From contig JAJTUQ010000004.1 of the NCBI GenBank assembly GCA_021399445.1, positions 62,001 through 126,000 of the forward strand: DNA of 64,000 nucleotides, given 5' to 3'. Of the stretch, positions 47,100-57,558 are shown piece by piece; positions within the stretch are counted from its first letter, which is position 1, and each line of letters starts with the position of its first letter. The notes under the pieces were generated by a model. That model was not told the DNA's origin. It searched no databases and saw nothing but the letters and a program-made list of their open reading frames with translations. The DNA is from Xylogone sp. PMI_703 (Eukaryota; Ascomycota; Leotiomycetes). The translations under genes and the position numbers were made by a program.

Positions 47100-47780
47100 A
47101 TTAGCAAATGATGTGCAATTTTATGGCTGGATTACTTCAGAGCTCACGGACCTCATCATCTAATATGGATTATTTATAGTGAATGTCAATATTTTTTGTG
47201 CAACATTTCTAAACTTTTCAGTTGTTTGTATCCATGTAACTTTTCTGATATTTCACCTACGCCGAGGACACCGAATAGTCTAGATAAAGCCTTCATTGCT
47301 CATTCGAGGATAACATGGGTGAAAATAAAGTAAGTTGAACCATAAGAGGCATTACTACGGCTTGTGGTAGGCAGGTGCTGTATGCATAGTTATCCGCAAT
47401 TGTTAAGCCTTGCATCCTCAATAGCCATTCTCCAGTACTCTATTTGTCCTTGAATGGTATGGTATCAACCTATACAGGCAAAAATGTGAACAAATGAGAA
47501 TTCTCCATATAGGGTTAGTTGATGGCACCTTCTGTGTGTACCCTGCAATTCTCCTATCCTCTAACCTCAGTGGAGATGCGGTGCAAACTCTGTACGCATT
47601 GGTCATGACTCCATTAACCTTGTGCCTCAACTTTCAGCAACAGATTATACTCTTCAATTATCCCTATATATCAATTGGGCTAGTTCTAATATTACACTCT
47701 TCCCGTTTCTCGAACTCCAGTCCTTGAGAACCTTATATTTATCATATTTCCAATATCCGCCTGATAGCTCAAGTTCAGTT
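47100..47780. other. Spacer without a supportable gene
   Basis: About 680 bp. Overlapping frames (47418-47630 minus, 47494-47727 plus) are short and motif-free. Confidence 0.4.
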
Positions 47781-48665
47781 TCAATTCTGGATTCCAGATG
47801 ATTCACGCAAGCGCCTATTTACTGCTGCCAGCTGCTCATTTACTGCTGCCAGCTGGGAGTTGAGCCACAACCGTTCCCTTCCCATTAAGTTCAACCTGGT
47901 CACGTCCGTAACCGTGGTAGCGAACATATTTAGCTGATCAGAGCTTGGTTGGTAGATTCGATTCTGTTAGCAGTTAATAAAATAGGTATAGCTACAGAAA
48001 CACAGATATAATCACCTCCGAAGTACTTGAATCCATAGATATCATTTTGCGAGTATCCTCCGCAGCTCTAATGGCGTCTTTCCGATCGACTACGGCTTTA
48101 TGTTCAGCCATGTGAGTCTGCAATAAAAACTAAAGTCAGTTTTCGTAACCAGGACTATAATTTCATTTGCATCAATTATGTAAAACTGACCTGTAACTCT
48201 TCGCGTGTAAATCGTCGTCGAGAACACTCCCTTTCCGAACATCGCTGAATTTTTTTATCAGAATTTTCTTAGTAGCATTATATACCAAAGACCTCACATG
48301 TATTCTCCGGTGTTTTTCCTCATGCCTTCTCAAGTTGTCTGGCCGCTTAAACTCTCTCTCACATTCTTTAAGAGAACATATATACATTCGGCCATTTATA
48401 ACAGAACTCGGGATATCCTGAGAAATTATGGTTAACGACTAACCATTAAACAGTGAATGATTCTTACTCTAGATCTCTTAGTGTGGGAATTTCGTGATAG
48501 CCGTTGCTTATAAGTATCATGAATTTGCGTGTTAATAGCAACCGGGGGTATATCTTGCTCAAGACATTGGCTTGGTGTATTGCATTTTATTCTTTCGGAA
48601 GGATGGAAGGCTTGTGGCGATAATTGGCGCCGGACTGAATATCCATTCTGCTGAAGGGAACCCAT
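47781..48665 (-). CDS. C2H2 zinc-finger protein
   Basis: Five exons (48665-48468, 48417-48298, 48244-48191, 48117-48016, 47963-47781), every junction phase 0, give 218 aa. Finger 1 is CSLKECEREFKRPDNLRRHEEKH. Finger 2 (RCSERECSRRRFTREELQ then THMAEHK) is assembled across two introns and only appears after splicing. The C-terminal exon has a helical tail in which LAAVN(E)QLAAVN is produced by a 21-bp tandem duplication (about 47,817-47,855). Probably a DNA-binding regulator; target unknown. The ATG at 48,665 is the first in frame. Confidence 0.75.
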
Positions 48666-49124
48666 CAGATAACAATGATGTACGAGCACATTGATTATAT
48701 AGATGCTAAAGAAAATAATCTGTCCAACTGAGAGCTTCGCCGGTTATATAGAAAATGGAGAATACACGATCTTGTCGGGGAAACCTTTCAGCTCCCTAAC
48801 AAAGACGAAAGCTTTGACTAACAAGCCTGTATGTTAGTGTAGTATTATCTCCGCATTCCATGGCATCTCTAAGGCGCTTGTGCTACGTAGAATAAGAAGG
48901 CACGTTTCATCACCCCAACGCCGTACAACAGTCTACTGTTAGTTCCCGGTATGACCAAGCAGCATGTAATTAGGTAACGTTAGGCATGTAATATAAGGAA
49001 TAAATTCTATTAATAAATACAAATAGTTTATTCCTTTTCACATCTAACAGTAATATCAACTATCGAAATTCAAGAACTAGATACAATTTTTACGAGTTTA
49101 AGCTCACTACTAAAAATACAGCCG
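48666..49124. other. Spacer
   Basis: 459 bp with AT-rich stretches near 48,960-49,060; no gene, no distinct repeat. Confidence 0.4.
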
Positions 49125-49810
49125 TTACATCGTCATGAAGTGTTGAAGATTCCGTAGAATTTCAGTCTGAGCTTGAACTAGATTTGATGTGATCCAATCC
49201 CGAACCCACACCCACTCAGCGCTCTCGACGTCCATACCCTCTGGGACAGATAGGAGAGTCCCCTCTAGTGATTTCCAGTACTTAGATTTTGCTGCTCCTG
49301 GAACAAAAATATGCTTAATCTCTTCCGTTCCTCTTATTCGCTCCGAGCCAACCTCAAAAACCCTGACCCATCTATTATCAGAGTCAGTATAAATCGCTTG
49401 ACTGAATAAAAGTAAATAAAGCTCTCTTACACAAAGCCCATCCCCTTGTCGCTCGGATTACCCCATTCATACTTCGTCGATAAAATGTTCATGCGACACT
49501 CCACCCTCCGGGTACAACAATCGCCCAATTGCCCACAGTTTCTTATCAGTTCTAATATCAAATTTCTGAGTGAATGCTTAAACATTGAACCGTCAGCAAA
49601 TCGGATATCCTGAGTGTCCTTTATAAATCGCAACGGCTCGCTTCCCAGACTGGTTTCAAAGGAGTAACCAGCTTCGGCTAAAAAGTGAAATTTGAGTTCG
49701 GATGCCTGCTGTGAATGTAGGTGAGCTCCGGAACTCTAATGAAATGCAACAAGTCATGATTAAAATAAAAACAGTGGAGTAATTACGCGAAATTTATCAG
49801 CTCCAGCCAT
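49125..49810 (-). CDS. Three-exon hypothetical protein (191 aa)
   Basis: Exons 49810-49787 (only 8 codons: MAGADKFR), 49735-49431 and 49371-49125; introns of 51 and 59 nt with fitting branch points. The joined protein reads LKFHFLAEAGYSFETSLGSEP, then IRFADGSMFKHSLRNLILELI, and CDS exon 3 WVRVFEVGSERIRGTEEIKH to the stop. A Cys pair (GDCCTRRVEC) is present. No known domain. Splicing inside exon 3 uses a TAATAG acceptor rather than the nearer TTCAG, because the nearer one would leave a 29-nt intron. Confidence 0.55.
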
Positions 49811-50575
49811 CTTTTCAAGAAGACAAGAGAGCTCTAATGCAGCAGAAACTGGAGGATAAGAGAGAGTATCACAATAAGGAAATTAAGTGAGGTAAGCTTA
49901 ACTTTACTGAAGAGAAAAGTAGGTGGTTACTCTTTATTCCTTATATATTTTGCTGGCTGCCACCTTATTACTCACAAGCTGAATTTCAATAAAGGGTGAC
50001 TACCATAGTAGAGCTAATGATACCTACTACGGTAACCACCTTTTATTGAAATTCAGCTGGTGGTAATAATATTTGTTTTGAAAGAGGCATCCGTTGCGTA
50101 GAAAGAGTGGAGACGCTCTTACGTTTTCTGATCCGATGTAATTGCCGGTTTGTAGACGGCCTGGTTAGAATAATAAGACCACTTTTCGATAGCATTAAGA
50201 AATGCATAACGCAATTTATACGTCCGCCATTATTAATGGCTAGTCCTGTTTATTCTTAGCCGTCCCACCTATGCATAACACGGAGAATGCGGGTCCTACT
50301 ACGGGAAAAGGAGATACATAAGCATTTAAGATTAGTTTAAAGGCTAAGAATTTTGGCATGATATACTCAGGGAGAACCCGTAAAAGAATCCTTGTGAAAT
50401 TGGCAGATAGTGAATGTGATTAGAGCTGTATACCATGCTCTCAAGAAAATATTTGAAGAAAGATCCAAGATATGCAATAGATATTACATCATTTAGCCAA
50501 CTTTCACTTCAAAGATGCAGAATGCAAAAGACCGAAAGAAAGGCAGTGATACGATGTGGTCTGAAATTATACAAT
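49811..50575. other. 0.77-kb spacer holding the inverted repeat
   Basis: Contains the MITE-like element at 49,965-50,070 and no gene. The 50,100-50,560 part shows nothing recognisable. Confidence 0.4.
49965..50070. repeat. MITE-like imperfect inverted repeat (about 106 bp)
   Basis: Two arms of about 47 bp (49,965-50,011 and 50,024-50,070) face each other across a 12-bp loop. The core AGCTGAATTTCAATAAA is identical in both arms (49,977-49,993 and 50,042-50,058 inverted). The few arm mismatches are mostly transitions (A/G, C/T), as RIP or deamination would produce. It could fold as a long hairpin. A partial similar stretch (GTAGGTGGTTAC) lies at about 49,919. No coding capacity; fits a small non-autonomous element or a hairpin regulatory site. 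Confidence 0.65.
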
Positions 50576-51499
50576 CTAGATTGAACTCCCGGTCTTTCTG
50601 ATAACAAGTCCATCCTGATTCATTTCAAGATCTCCATCTACTAAGGCTTCCTCAGATCCTTCGCCATTATTCTTAGGAGGAGAGTTGATTAGAGGAGGTT
50701 GCAGCCCCTTTTCTGATTTTCGTTTGCGACTCAGTACACGAGATAAAATCGTCCAAATCCAGTTCGGGACGGAAGTAGCAATGAGGGTAGACTGAGAAAG
50801 TTAGCGGCATTTGCTGAGAGGCTTCAACTCACCTACAAAAATGTACTCGCCGACATCAGAGGTTTTTTGCGCAAGCCCAATGGATATAATCCCAGCGATG
50901 ATATTTAACGCCAAAGTGCAAGTTAAGACCCCAAGTTTATTCTTAGCGAAACTCGTGTCTGAAAGACAATAACCCCAGAAACAGATACCAGAAATGCAGC
51001 TGAGAATTGAGAGTGTTATTGCGCATCCTACCGATATCACAGTACGGATATCATCAGCTGCACCTCTTACAATAAAGACAACTGCTGGTATGCTAAGCAC
51101 AAACCCAAACAGGCCAGGGAGATAAAAAATATATCGAGAGGCTCTTTGGTCCTTCCGTTCTAGCATATTGCGTAGAAGTCTGACGGCGATTATAATCTAT
51201 AGCATCATGAGCAATTGGGCCACGAGAACATTGAGATAGATTACCTCAAACGTCCATGTCAATAACTGGGACAAGAATTGAAGAGTATATACCAGCTGTT
51301 GCTTTTCATATTTTTCCCACAGAATAACCAAAACAATAGCTAGTACAAGGAAGAGCGAAGAGAAAACAAGTTGCAGAGTGATATATGTTCGAGATCCCTC
51401 GTAAGCTCGCTTCCATCTAACGAAGGCATCAAGCATGTAAAACAGGAGAGTGATGCATAGGATAGCCAGAGATCCGTACAACACCTCCGAAATTTGCAT
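50576..51499 (-). CDS. Seven-transmembrane protein, unknown family
   Basis: Exons 51499-51245, 51196-50837 and 50791-50576 give 276 aa. Intron 1 is 48 nt, a multiple of three, and contains an in-frame TAG, so leaving it in truncates the protein after the third helix. Hydrophobic segments in order: SLAILCITLLFYML, LQLVFSSLFLVLAIVLVIL, the segment ending FEIIIAV across intron 1, LFGFVLSIPAVVFIV, AITLSILSCISGICFWGY, LALNIIAGIISIGLA and a last one at the exon-3 start. The C-tail is hydrophilic (LSRKRKSEKG...). The layout resembles fungal 7-TM receptors, but no CFEM domain or family motif is visible. Start chosen at the ATG (MQISEVLYG) after non-ATG upstream codons. Confidence 0.65.
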
Positions 51500-52216
51500 T
51501 CTCGAAACTGGGATGTTTCCAATCAAGGTGATTAGAGAAGAATGCAAAAGGTATCCTTAACAACGCAAAATGGTTCGCATTCCCGTTGCCTCGTTCTACC
51601 ACGGCCTTCATATATTACTCGTGATCCTATGCCTCCAGCTATGCGACGACCTCGTCTCGAGTCAGCTTTGCGCTCGGACACAGACCATCTTCAGTGGCTG
51701 CGACAGTTCCAAGCCCAGGAGTGGGAAATAGTGGGTGCAATGTTAGGCAAAGTCCATTTTCTATCATCGAACCTGTTGTTGCGAAAGCCGAAAGAGGCCC
51801 GGGAAGTTAAAAGAGGCTAGTGCCATTTCCAAAGCGCTTGTTGACTCAGTGCTCGGTTTCATGATTCGCAAATTTCCCCAACATAGCCACACTTGCAAGG
51901 GTATTGTTGTGACACAATGTTACAACAATAGGTGTCTTCCTCTTCCCATTATTATTTGTTTGATGCGAATCTTTCTTTCGTCCTACATAATACATGACCT
52001 CACCTGGATATTTGATATGGGCCATATAGTGAGCAAGTTCAATCATGAGGTAGAGTAATGGCTTGGTCTATCCTTTTGCCCTGCTTCTCACACTGAGGCA
52101 GGATAAGAACAGTTATGATCGTTCCATAACTTGCTTGGTTGAGCTTATTGGATCTCAGGACAAGGTAATCCGTGAACCTCTTGACGAACCTTCGATAGAG
52201 GCTAATATCTACATAG
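51500..52216. other. Spacer and probable 5' part of the 52.2-kb gene
   Basis: A short plus-strand frame from ATG 51,629 to 51,820 (63 aa; LQWLRQFQAQEWEIVG) looks natural but is unsupported. From about 52,060 to 52,164 the plus strand is open and ends at a GTAATC donor, 52 nt before an ACATAG acceptor, so it is a good candidate upstream exon of the next gene; the initiator codon was not found. Confidence 0.35.
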
Positions 52217-54026
52217 GCATTCGCTGAGATATTGGGACGTGTAGCCAAATCTACTAGCTTGGATCTATCTGAGTCTGACCTGCAAACAATCATACATCAT
52301 ACGAACTCGTCCTCGCGGCTTAGTACGCCGGTATCTCGGTCTGGGAAATCACAAGCTTCAAATCGGCCTTCAAAACGAACTAAACGGGTTACCGATTTCG
52401 ATTCATTTATAGATGACTTCTCCATACACAGAGAAAGTATCAAAACTACGCTCCGGTCATCCCACCAATGGAAACAACAGCCTATGTCCTTCTGGGGTTT
52501 GCAGCCTCTCTGCAATTTACCGCTAGGCGAAACGATCGACACTACATTTGGTTATCTTGGAAATTTCAAAAATCAGAAATTTATCAGCAGTATACAAAGG
52601 CGACTAGTTTTAATTAAGGTGAACGACATTCACGTAATCATCTCGGAGAATATCCCATCTGCAATTGCCGATTCAGAGTTTGGGCTCAAACAGGGCACAT
52701 CTCGTTCAGCACTCGCATTCGATATCTTGAGCTTGATCTGGGAACAAAAACAAACTTCTGATCCTAAGGATATAGGTGATGGAGACGACAACCATGATGA
52801 TGGGGAAGACGATTACGATGACGAAGAAGATAACCGTGATGACGAAAAAGACAGGCCTGAGCGGCGTGACAGGACGCCCATTAGAGCTGGTCAAAGATGG
52901 AGCCAGTTCAAACTAGAGATGATCTTTGTATTGGGAGAACGTTATACTACTTTCCTGTAAGTATACCGATGTGCTATGGTCCATGCTATGAAAACAGTTT
53001 AAACTCTCGGGCTGACAAGCTGTCTTAGTGAACGGTGTAAACCTGCCGTTTTCCAGAAGATCGTTAATTATTGCAATAATCTTAACGAAGAATGGATGAA
53101 GGAGTTGGCCGACATAGCGCTCTCAGTCAAGAAAGCAGTTCTGGGTACAAATACTTCTGAGGACGGAGCAATTGAAATCATCAGAACTCATGTGCACAAG
53201 TGTAAAGGTGTGTTACATCTGTTTTGTTTTAAATCTTCTACTAACGGTTTTCGATACAGGTGTAAAGAGGAAATGGGATAACCATGACAATCGCTCCAGT
53301 CGGAAAATTCGCAATGCGAAGAAAGTCACACTGTCAGAGGATTCACGAACCACTTTATCAAGGACTGAGGCTAACAACCGAACCACCACTGGCACTTCGG
53401 ATACAATAAATGAATGTATACAACAATTACCTGAGGTGGGAGCGATAGGGTCAATGAATATGCGAATTCCTTCTGAAAGCGAATTATACAATTCTCATCA
53501 ATCGAACGAATATGTCGATACTGGAAATTTTACATCTGGAGTACAAGATTTAGATCCACATCAGACCACATCTATGGGAGGGCCGGATAATCACCAGAAT
53601 GATGTTCCACCAATTGATTCGACCACAGTATTCACTCAAGATATCAACTTTGGTCAAGAACAGGTGATCCTTCCAACAACCCACCAAAATGAGACTACGG
53701 GCTTCAATTTTCAAGGTTCCAATCGGACATCTAGAATAAATGATCCGAATATGATCTTTTACGGAGTTACAGAATCTCGACTGAATGGCCCAAATATGCA
53801 GCCATTCCAAAACATGTACCTTTCAAATTACAGCGATCGGCTCACACAACAAGGTTTCAGTCCAACCACGCAGGTACACTCGAGTCAAAGACCGAACGAT
53901 CCAAATTTTTCATACCAAGAGTACACTTCTGATTATCGACTAAACGATCCAAATTTTGTTAACCAAGAGAATGCTATTCATAACTTTGAAACGTATGATT
54001 ACACGGCATATTACCAAAACCTTTAG
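52217..54026 (+). CDS. Acidic multi-exon protein, 5' end uncertain
   Basis: Exons 52217-52956, 53029-53207 and 53260-54026 are joined by two clean introns (72 and 52 nt) and code for 561 residues. The 52217 end is a splice acceptor, and a plausible preceding exon ends at 52,164. Features: a Ser-rich basic start, a folded-looking block (FWGLQPLCNLPLGETI... RRLVLIKVNDIHVIISE), a strongly acidic run (about residues 190-215), a helical exon 2, and a Gln/Asn-rich tail with repeats of the type RxNDPNF (INDPNM, LNGPNM, PNDPNF, LNDPNF). No known family. A nuclear or chromatin role would fit the acidic and basic patches but is not shown. Confidence 0.6.
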
Positions 54027-54161
54027 GAGCTATGGTGTGCATTTCTAAAGCCACTAAAGAGTTGACTTCTAAACTAAATAAGCTTATTAAGCTTTATGTA
54101 TATATCGATGTATAGTTTCACTAACTTGAATTGTGGATGTATAAACATGAATATATTCTCT

Positions 54162-54833
54162 TTATCGTACTGCTTTCCTGAATACTTTGAGAAGTCCCCA
54201 GCCACCGCCTTCTCGTGGATATTCTATCTCTACGTTTCCGTCTAAAATCAATACTTCACCAGTACGCAGCTCGATGGGTGATGCCGTAGTGGTTGTAATT
54301 TGCTCAGCCTCCATAGCATGAGATCCCTCAACTATCAAGGGAAACCCATTATCCGCGTTGAGAGTTCCCTCTACAGCCTTGTATATGAACACCAAACCCT
54401 CTCCTGCGGCAAAACGGGAGCGTTGAGAATTACTAATGTTCTCTGTCCAGACAACAAGATCGGCAAAGAGGTGTTGGACATTTTCGCATGGCGCACCTAA
54501 CAACTTTGTAAGATAGCCAACCTTGGATAGCTACATAATTAGCTTGCAATCTCTAGCAATGTGGCAAGAACTCACATCCAGTCCATCATTAAAAAGTTTC
54601 TCCCGTTTTAACGTCCAACCAAATCTTTCAACTTCTTTATTTGATAGGTTATGCTGGACTCGTCGTAAGACGTCTTCGGTGAATTCTTCTTTTACCTCTT
54701 GCACCAACTCGGCCGCAGGAGGCGTACCAGCGACGATCTCGAATCCACGACCTTCGGCCATCGTATAGGGAATACCATATACAGACCTGAAAGAGATGTC
54801 GGTTATAGCTCCGTTATTGAAGTTGTCCTGCAT
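54162..54833 (-). CDS. Probable cupin/double-stranded beta-helix protein (208 aa)
   Basis: Exons 54833-54576 and 54530-54162 (45-nt intron, phase 0). The N-half is helical; the C-half has beta-barrel-like spacing: GEGLVFIYKAVEGTLNADNG, then PLIVEGSHAMEAEQ, IELRTGEVLILDGNVEIEYP and GGGWGLLKVFRKA. GSH near the barrel centre and GEVLILDGN resemble phytanoyl-dioxygenase or cupin-type folds, but the HxD...H iron triad is not clearly present, so catalysis is doubtful. Convergent with the preceding gene (135 bp). The ATG context (GACCATGCAG) is good. Confidence 0.5.
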
Positions 54834-55266
54834 GGTCTACTTTCGTTGGCACCCCACCAAATGGAGGGGTAATTTTCTCGCTTGAGACAAGCACGTGCAA
54901 GGTGACCGCGCCACCGGGAAAATGAATGTGTGAGAATTTCTTAATCAAATGTTAGGATATCACAAAGCATGGATCTTTATACTAGTTATACTGATCTTCG
55001 TCGGGCGCAGCCTTTTTTAGTGCCTAACTCCCCCTTTTTTCATGCTCTAAAACGATCAGTGCCTCATGTCATATCAGCAGCTACAAGCTTTACGTTACAA
55101 ATGAAACATTATCTTGCGATCTTTCATTTGACAAAGAGTGTATCTATTAAATTTCTCTTCGATGTAAATGATTTTGATATATAAGACAACTTTAACTTCT
55201 CCGTGCTTAAATAACCTCTGTAGACCTGCTTTGATTTACATATCAGACTGACATTCTGTTCATAAA
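54834..55266. other. Divergent spacer
   Basis: 433 bp. A 71-codon frame (54969-55184) has no motif and sits in the expected promoter of the next gene; not called. Confidence 0.4.
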
Positions 55267-55819
55267 ATGGCACATATCATAAAGCTTTATTCATTTTCAC
55301 ACTCAAAAGGAATGCCAATTGAATATTTTACACCCTTTTGCTTCCATTATGCACATCTTGTCTTATCACCAGGAGAGCCTAGATTCGTGGCTATATCCTT
55401 TTTGAACAGAACGCCTTGTCTCGGCTTTGCTGGCATCCAATCTTATAGTCCCTCCATTCCAGAGGCGGTTAACCACTTTCTCGCACAGTCGGACAAGGAA
55501 AAGTGCACTTTTAATGAGCAAAGTGTATGGGAATTTACATCTGACAAGAAGCATGAAATACTGTAAGTATATTTTAAGTTCAATCCATTTTAACTAATCA
55601 AAATTGGTTAGGTTTATTGAAATTTTCCAACGAGATCCATTTGATTGGTTTCGACGGCTCTGTGAAGGAAAACACGCTACATTGTGTACTGTTTTATTTC
55701 ATCATTACTGGTTCGATATGATGGGCTCGAATGGGATAACACACATTGAAAATATGTTGAAAACGGGCAAGACGGGAGTTGATAGGGTCTGTTCCGACCT
55801 AAATTCCTGTATTATTTAA
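55267..55819 (+). CDS. Two-exon hypothetical protein (167 aa)
   Basis: Exons 55267-55562 and 55612-55819 (49-nt intron, CTAAT branch, phase 2). Sequence features: HYAHLVLSPGEPRFVAISFL, FAGIQSYSPSIPEAVNHFLA, then across the intron FIEIFQRDPFDWFRRLC, and HHYWFDMMGSNGITHIENML. It is a compact soluble-looking protein without signal peptide, TM segment or known motif. No function assigned. Confidence 0.55.
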
Positions 55820-56373
55820 AATGCGATGAGGATAACACAACTTATACAGACTAAGTATATGTAAGAAGTAGTGTGTACACAAAAGGAAACCAAATTAGAG
55901 TAGTAATATGTAACAACCTCTCTGGATGCAGTGTTATTGTTCACATATTGTCTATGTGTGTCCAATGCATAACCACTATTTCTAACACCTCATGTCACCA
56001 GATGACTTTTATTACTGGTTCACACCCGCATAAACAAAGAACAACTTACGTATTGACACTATCAAAGCTGAGATATTACGTTACGGGGCAGTACGTTTGA
56101 TAGATCTCCTGTAGTATAAGCTTTATCTAGTTAGTTCAATAGTCTTGTGTAAGTAAATGGGATTATATAAAGACTCGTTGATGCCCTTCGATGTAATCAT
56201 CACTCAGAATCGAAGCATCCTTTCAACATATACTATACATCTGTGAAGTCATTACATTAACAGTTAGTGTGTTATCCCCTTACTGAGGCATGCTTGATTA
56301 GTTTAACATTGAATGAGTGCATTATTTGACTATATTTAGATATCTCATATCTGAAGAAGCGAAACCTCAAGTC
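55820..56373. other. Spacer
   Basis: 554 bp; a 75-codon frame at 55873-56100 is Cys/Ile-rich and unsupported. No repeats noted. Confidence 0.4.
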
Positions 56374-56889
56374 ATGTCCACTTCTCAAGTTGAACCTCTT
56401 CCGACTCAAGTCGGATCTACTCCTCAAGTCGGAGACAAAGTGAAAGTAGTGTCTTGTACTATATCTACAGTATGGCAATATACATTAGAGAATGCGGAAA
56501 CGGGGGCACGATGGCATGCGCCATATGACCAGAGAAATGGAAAACTGATACCAGGGGACCAATTTGAAGTAGTATACAGGAATCAAGAGCTGTTGTGGTT
56601 AGCGGATGATAGAAGGTATCCTCTTCATCCCGTCTACGTTCCGGCTCCGTGGACTTACCACAAATTCAATAAAACTCCTAAGCCAGATGAATTTTGGGAA
56701 GTGATTGTGGAACAAATTGGTCAAACTACGTGGAAGAGAATGGATCGTTATCCGGCGTACTTCACGGAAAATCACAGGGACACAATGGCGCGAGGGATTG
56801 GGCAAGTCTATAGGGTGGTGGGATACGGTGTAGGTAAACAAATCGAGTGGCAAATGTGGAGTTCAGGACCTGAAGTTCATACCGTTTGA
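56374..56889 (+). CDS. Hypothetical protein (171 aa)
   Basis: A single exon from the ATG at 56,374. The N-terminus has a short repeated QVEPLPTQVGSTPQVG stretch, followed by a beta-rich body (KVVSCTISTVWQYTLENAE, GDQFEVVYRNQELLWLAD, FWEVIVEQIGQTTWKRMD, IGQVYRVVGYGV). The spacing of strands suggests two SH3-like or beta-barrel repeats. No known family. A fragment similar to its 3' end and downstream DNA is found at about 60.53-60.61 kb. Confidence 0.55.
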   Translation: MSTSQVEPLPTQVGSTPQVGDKVKVVSCTISTVWQYTLENAETGARWHAPYDQRNGKLIPGDQFEVVYRNQELLWLADDRRYPLHPVYVPAPWTYHKFNKTPKPDEFWEVIVEQIGQTTWKRMDRYPAYFTENHRDTMARGIGQVYRVVGYGVGKQIEWQMWSSGPEVHTV

Positions 56890-57558
56890 GCGTAGTGTAT
56901 AATACACGAGATAAACTCATAGATACTATCCTTCAAATGTCATAGCGGTGGAATCTAAGTAGCCTACTTGGTATTTGAGTATTTGACAGGCTACTTACAA
57001 CTTCAATGGACTAGATGAGCGCTGTGGTAAGTAGTCATGCATCTACCGGATGGAATCCGTAATTAACCAAGTATAAAAATGATTGCCGTGAGCCACAACT
57101 CTACCCCAACTGGATGCACCAAGTAGTCAGTGTTTCTGAGAACTCCTAGTAGCATAATGTTAAATATTATTAACAAGGCTTTTCAAAATGGGTAGCAATT
57201 TTAGTTCTAATCACCGTATAATAGCACAACTTCGGATTATTTCCACTACGAACAGATAGAGCTATGCCAGCCGCCCGAGGGGCTGACGGGTACTCGCCCA
57301 GTCTTAGACTAATGGCTTAAAGGGCGAATATCTTACCCCGGTAACGCTGAGGTTTAGACTCAGATCTTGGATCTTCACTCGACAATAGATAAGTATATAA
57401 GAATGGATCCCCCTTCATTTGGTTATCAACTTCATCTCGTTTTACTTAGAGCCCTATGAACCTCTATGTCTTCTATTCTCCATAGTCGTATTGATCAGAT
57501 TTATGTTTTAGATATTTACCTCCGCATCGCTAATGACTTGTTAATCTCTTGTTTAACA
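56890..57558. repeat. Intergenic region with two dispersed repeats
   Basis: The first 55 bp (56,891-56,945) resemble 60,553-60,607. A segment at 57,241-57,299 (AGAGCTATGCCAGCCGCCCG then AGGGGCTGACGGGTACTC) resembles 60,389-60,447 closely; the differences are mainly G/A and C/T transitions, and the core can pair CAGCC with GGCTG. The remainder holds the AAA gene promoter and an in-frame upstream ATG at 57,466. Confidence 0.5.

Noticed and set aside
51197..51199. Nonsense mutation (CAG to TAG) splitting the 7-TM gene
   Set aside because: The stop is the last codon of a plausible 48-nt phase-0 intron; splicing gives a continuous helix, so a pseudogene call is not required.
51846..52293. Two minus-strand frames opposite the 5' part of the 52.2-kb gene
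   Set aside because: The plus strand offers a spliced exon with better continuity; the minus frames have no motif or splice sites.
57241..57299. tRNA-like or small RNA hairpin
   Set aside because: The GC-rich hairpin does not form a cloverleaf and lacks A/B box promoters; treated as a dispersed repeat.
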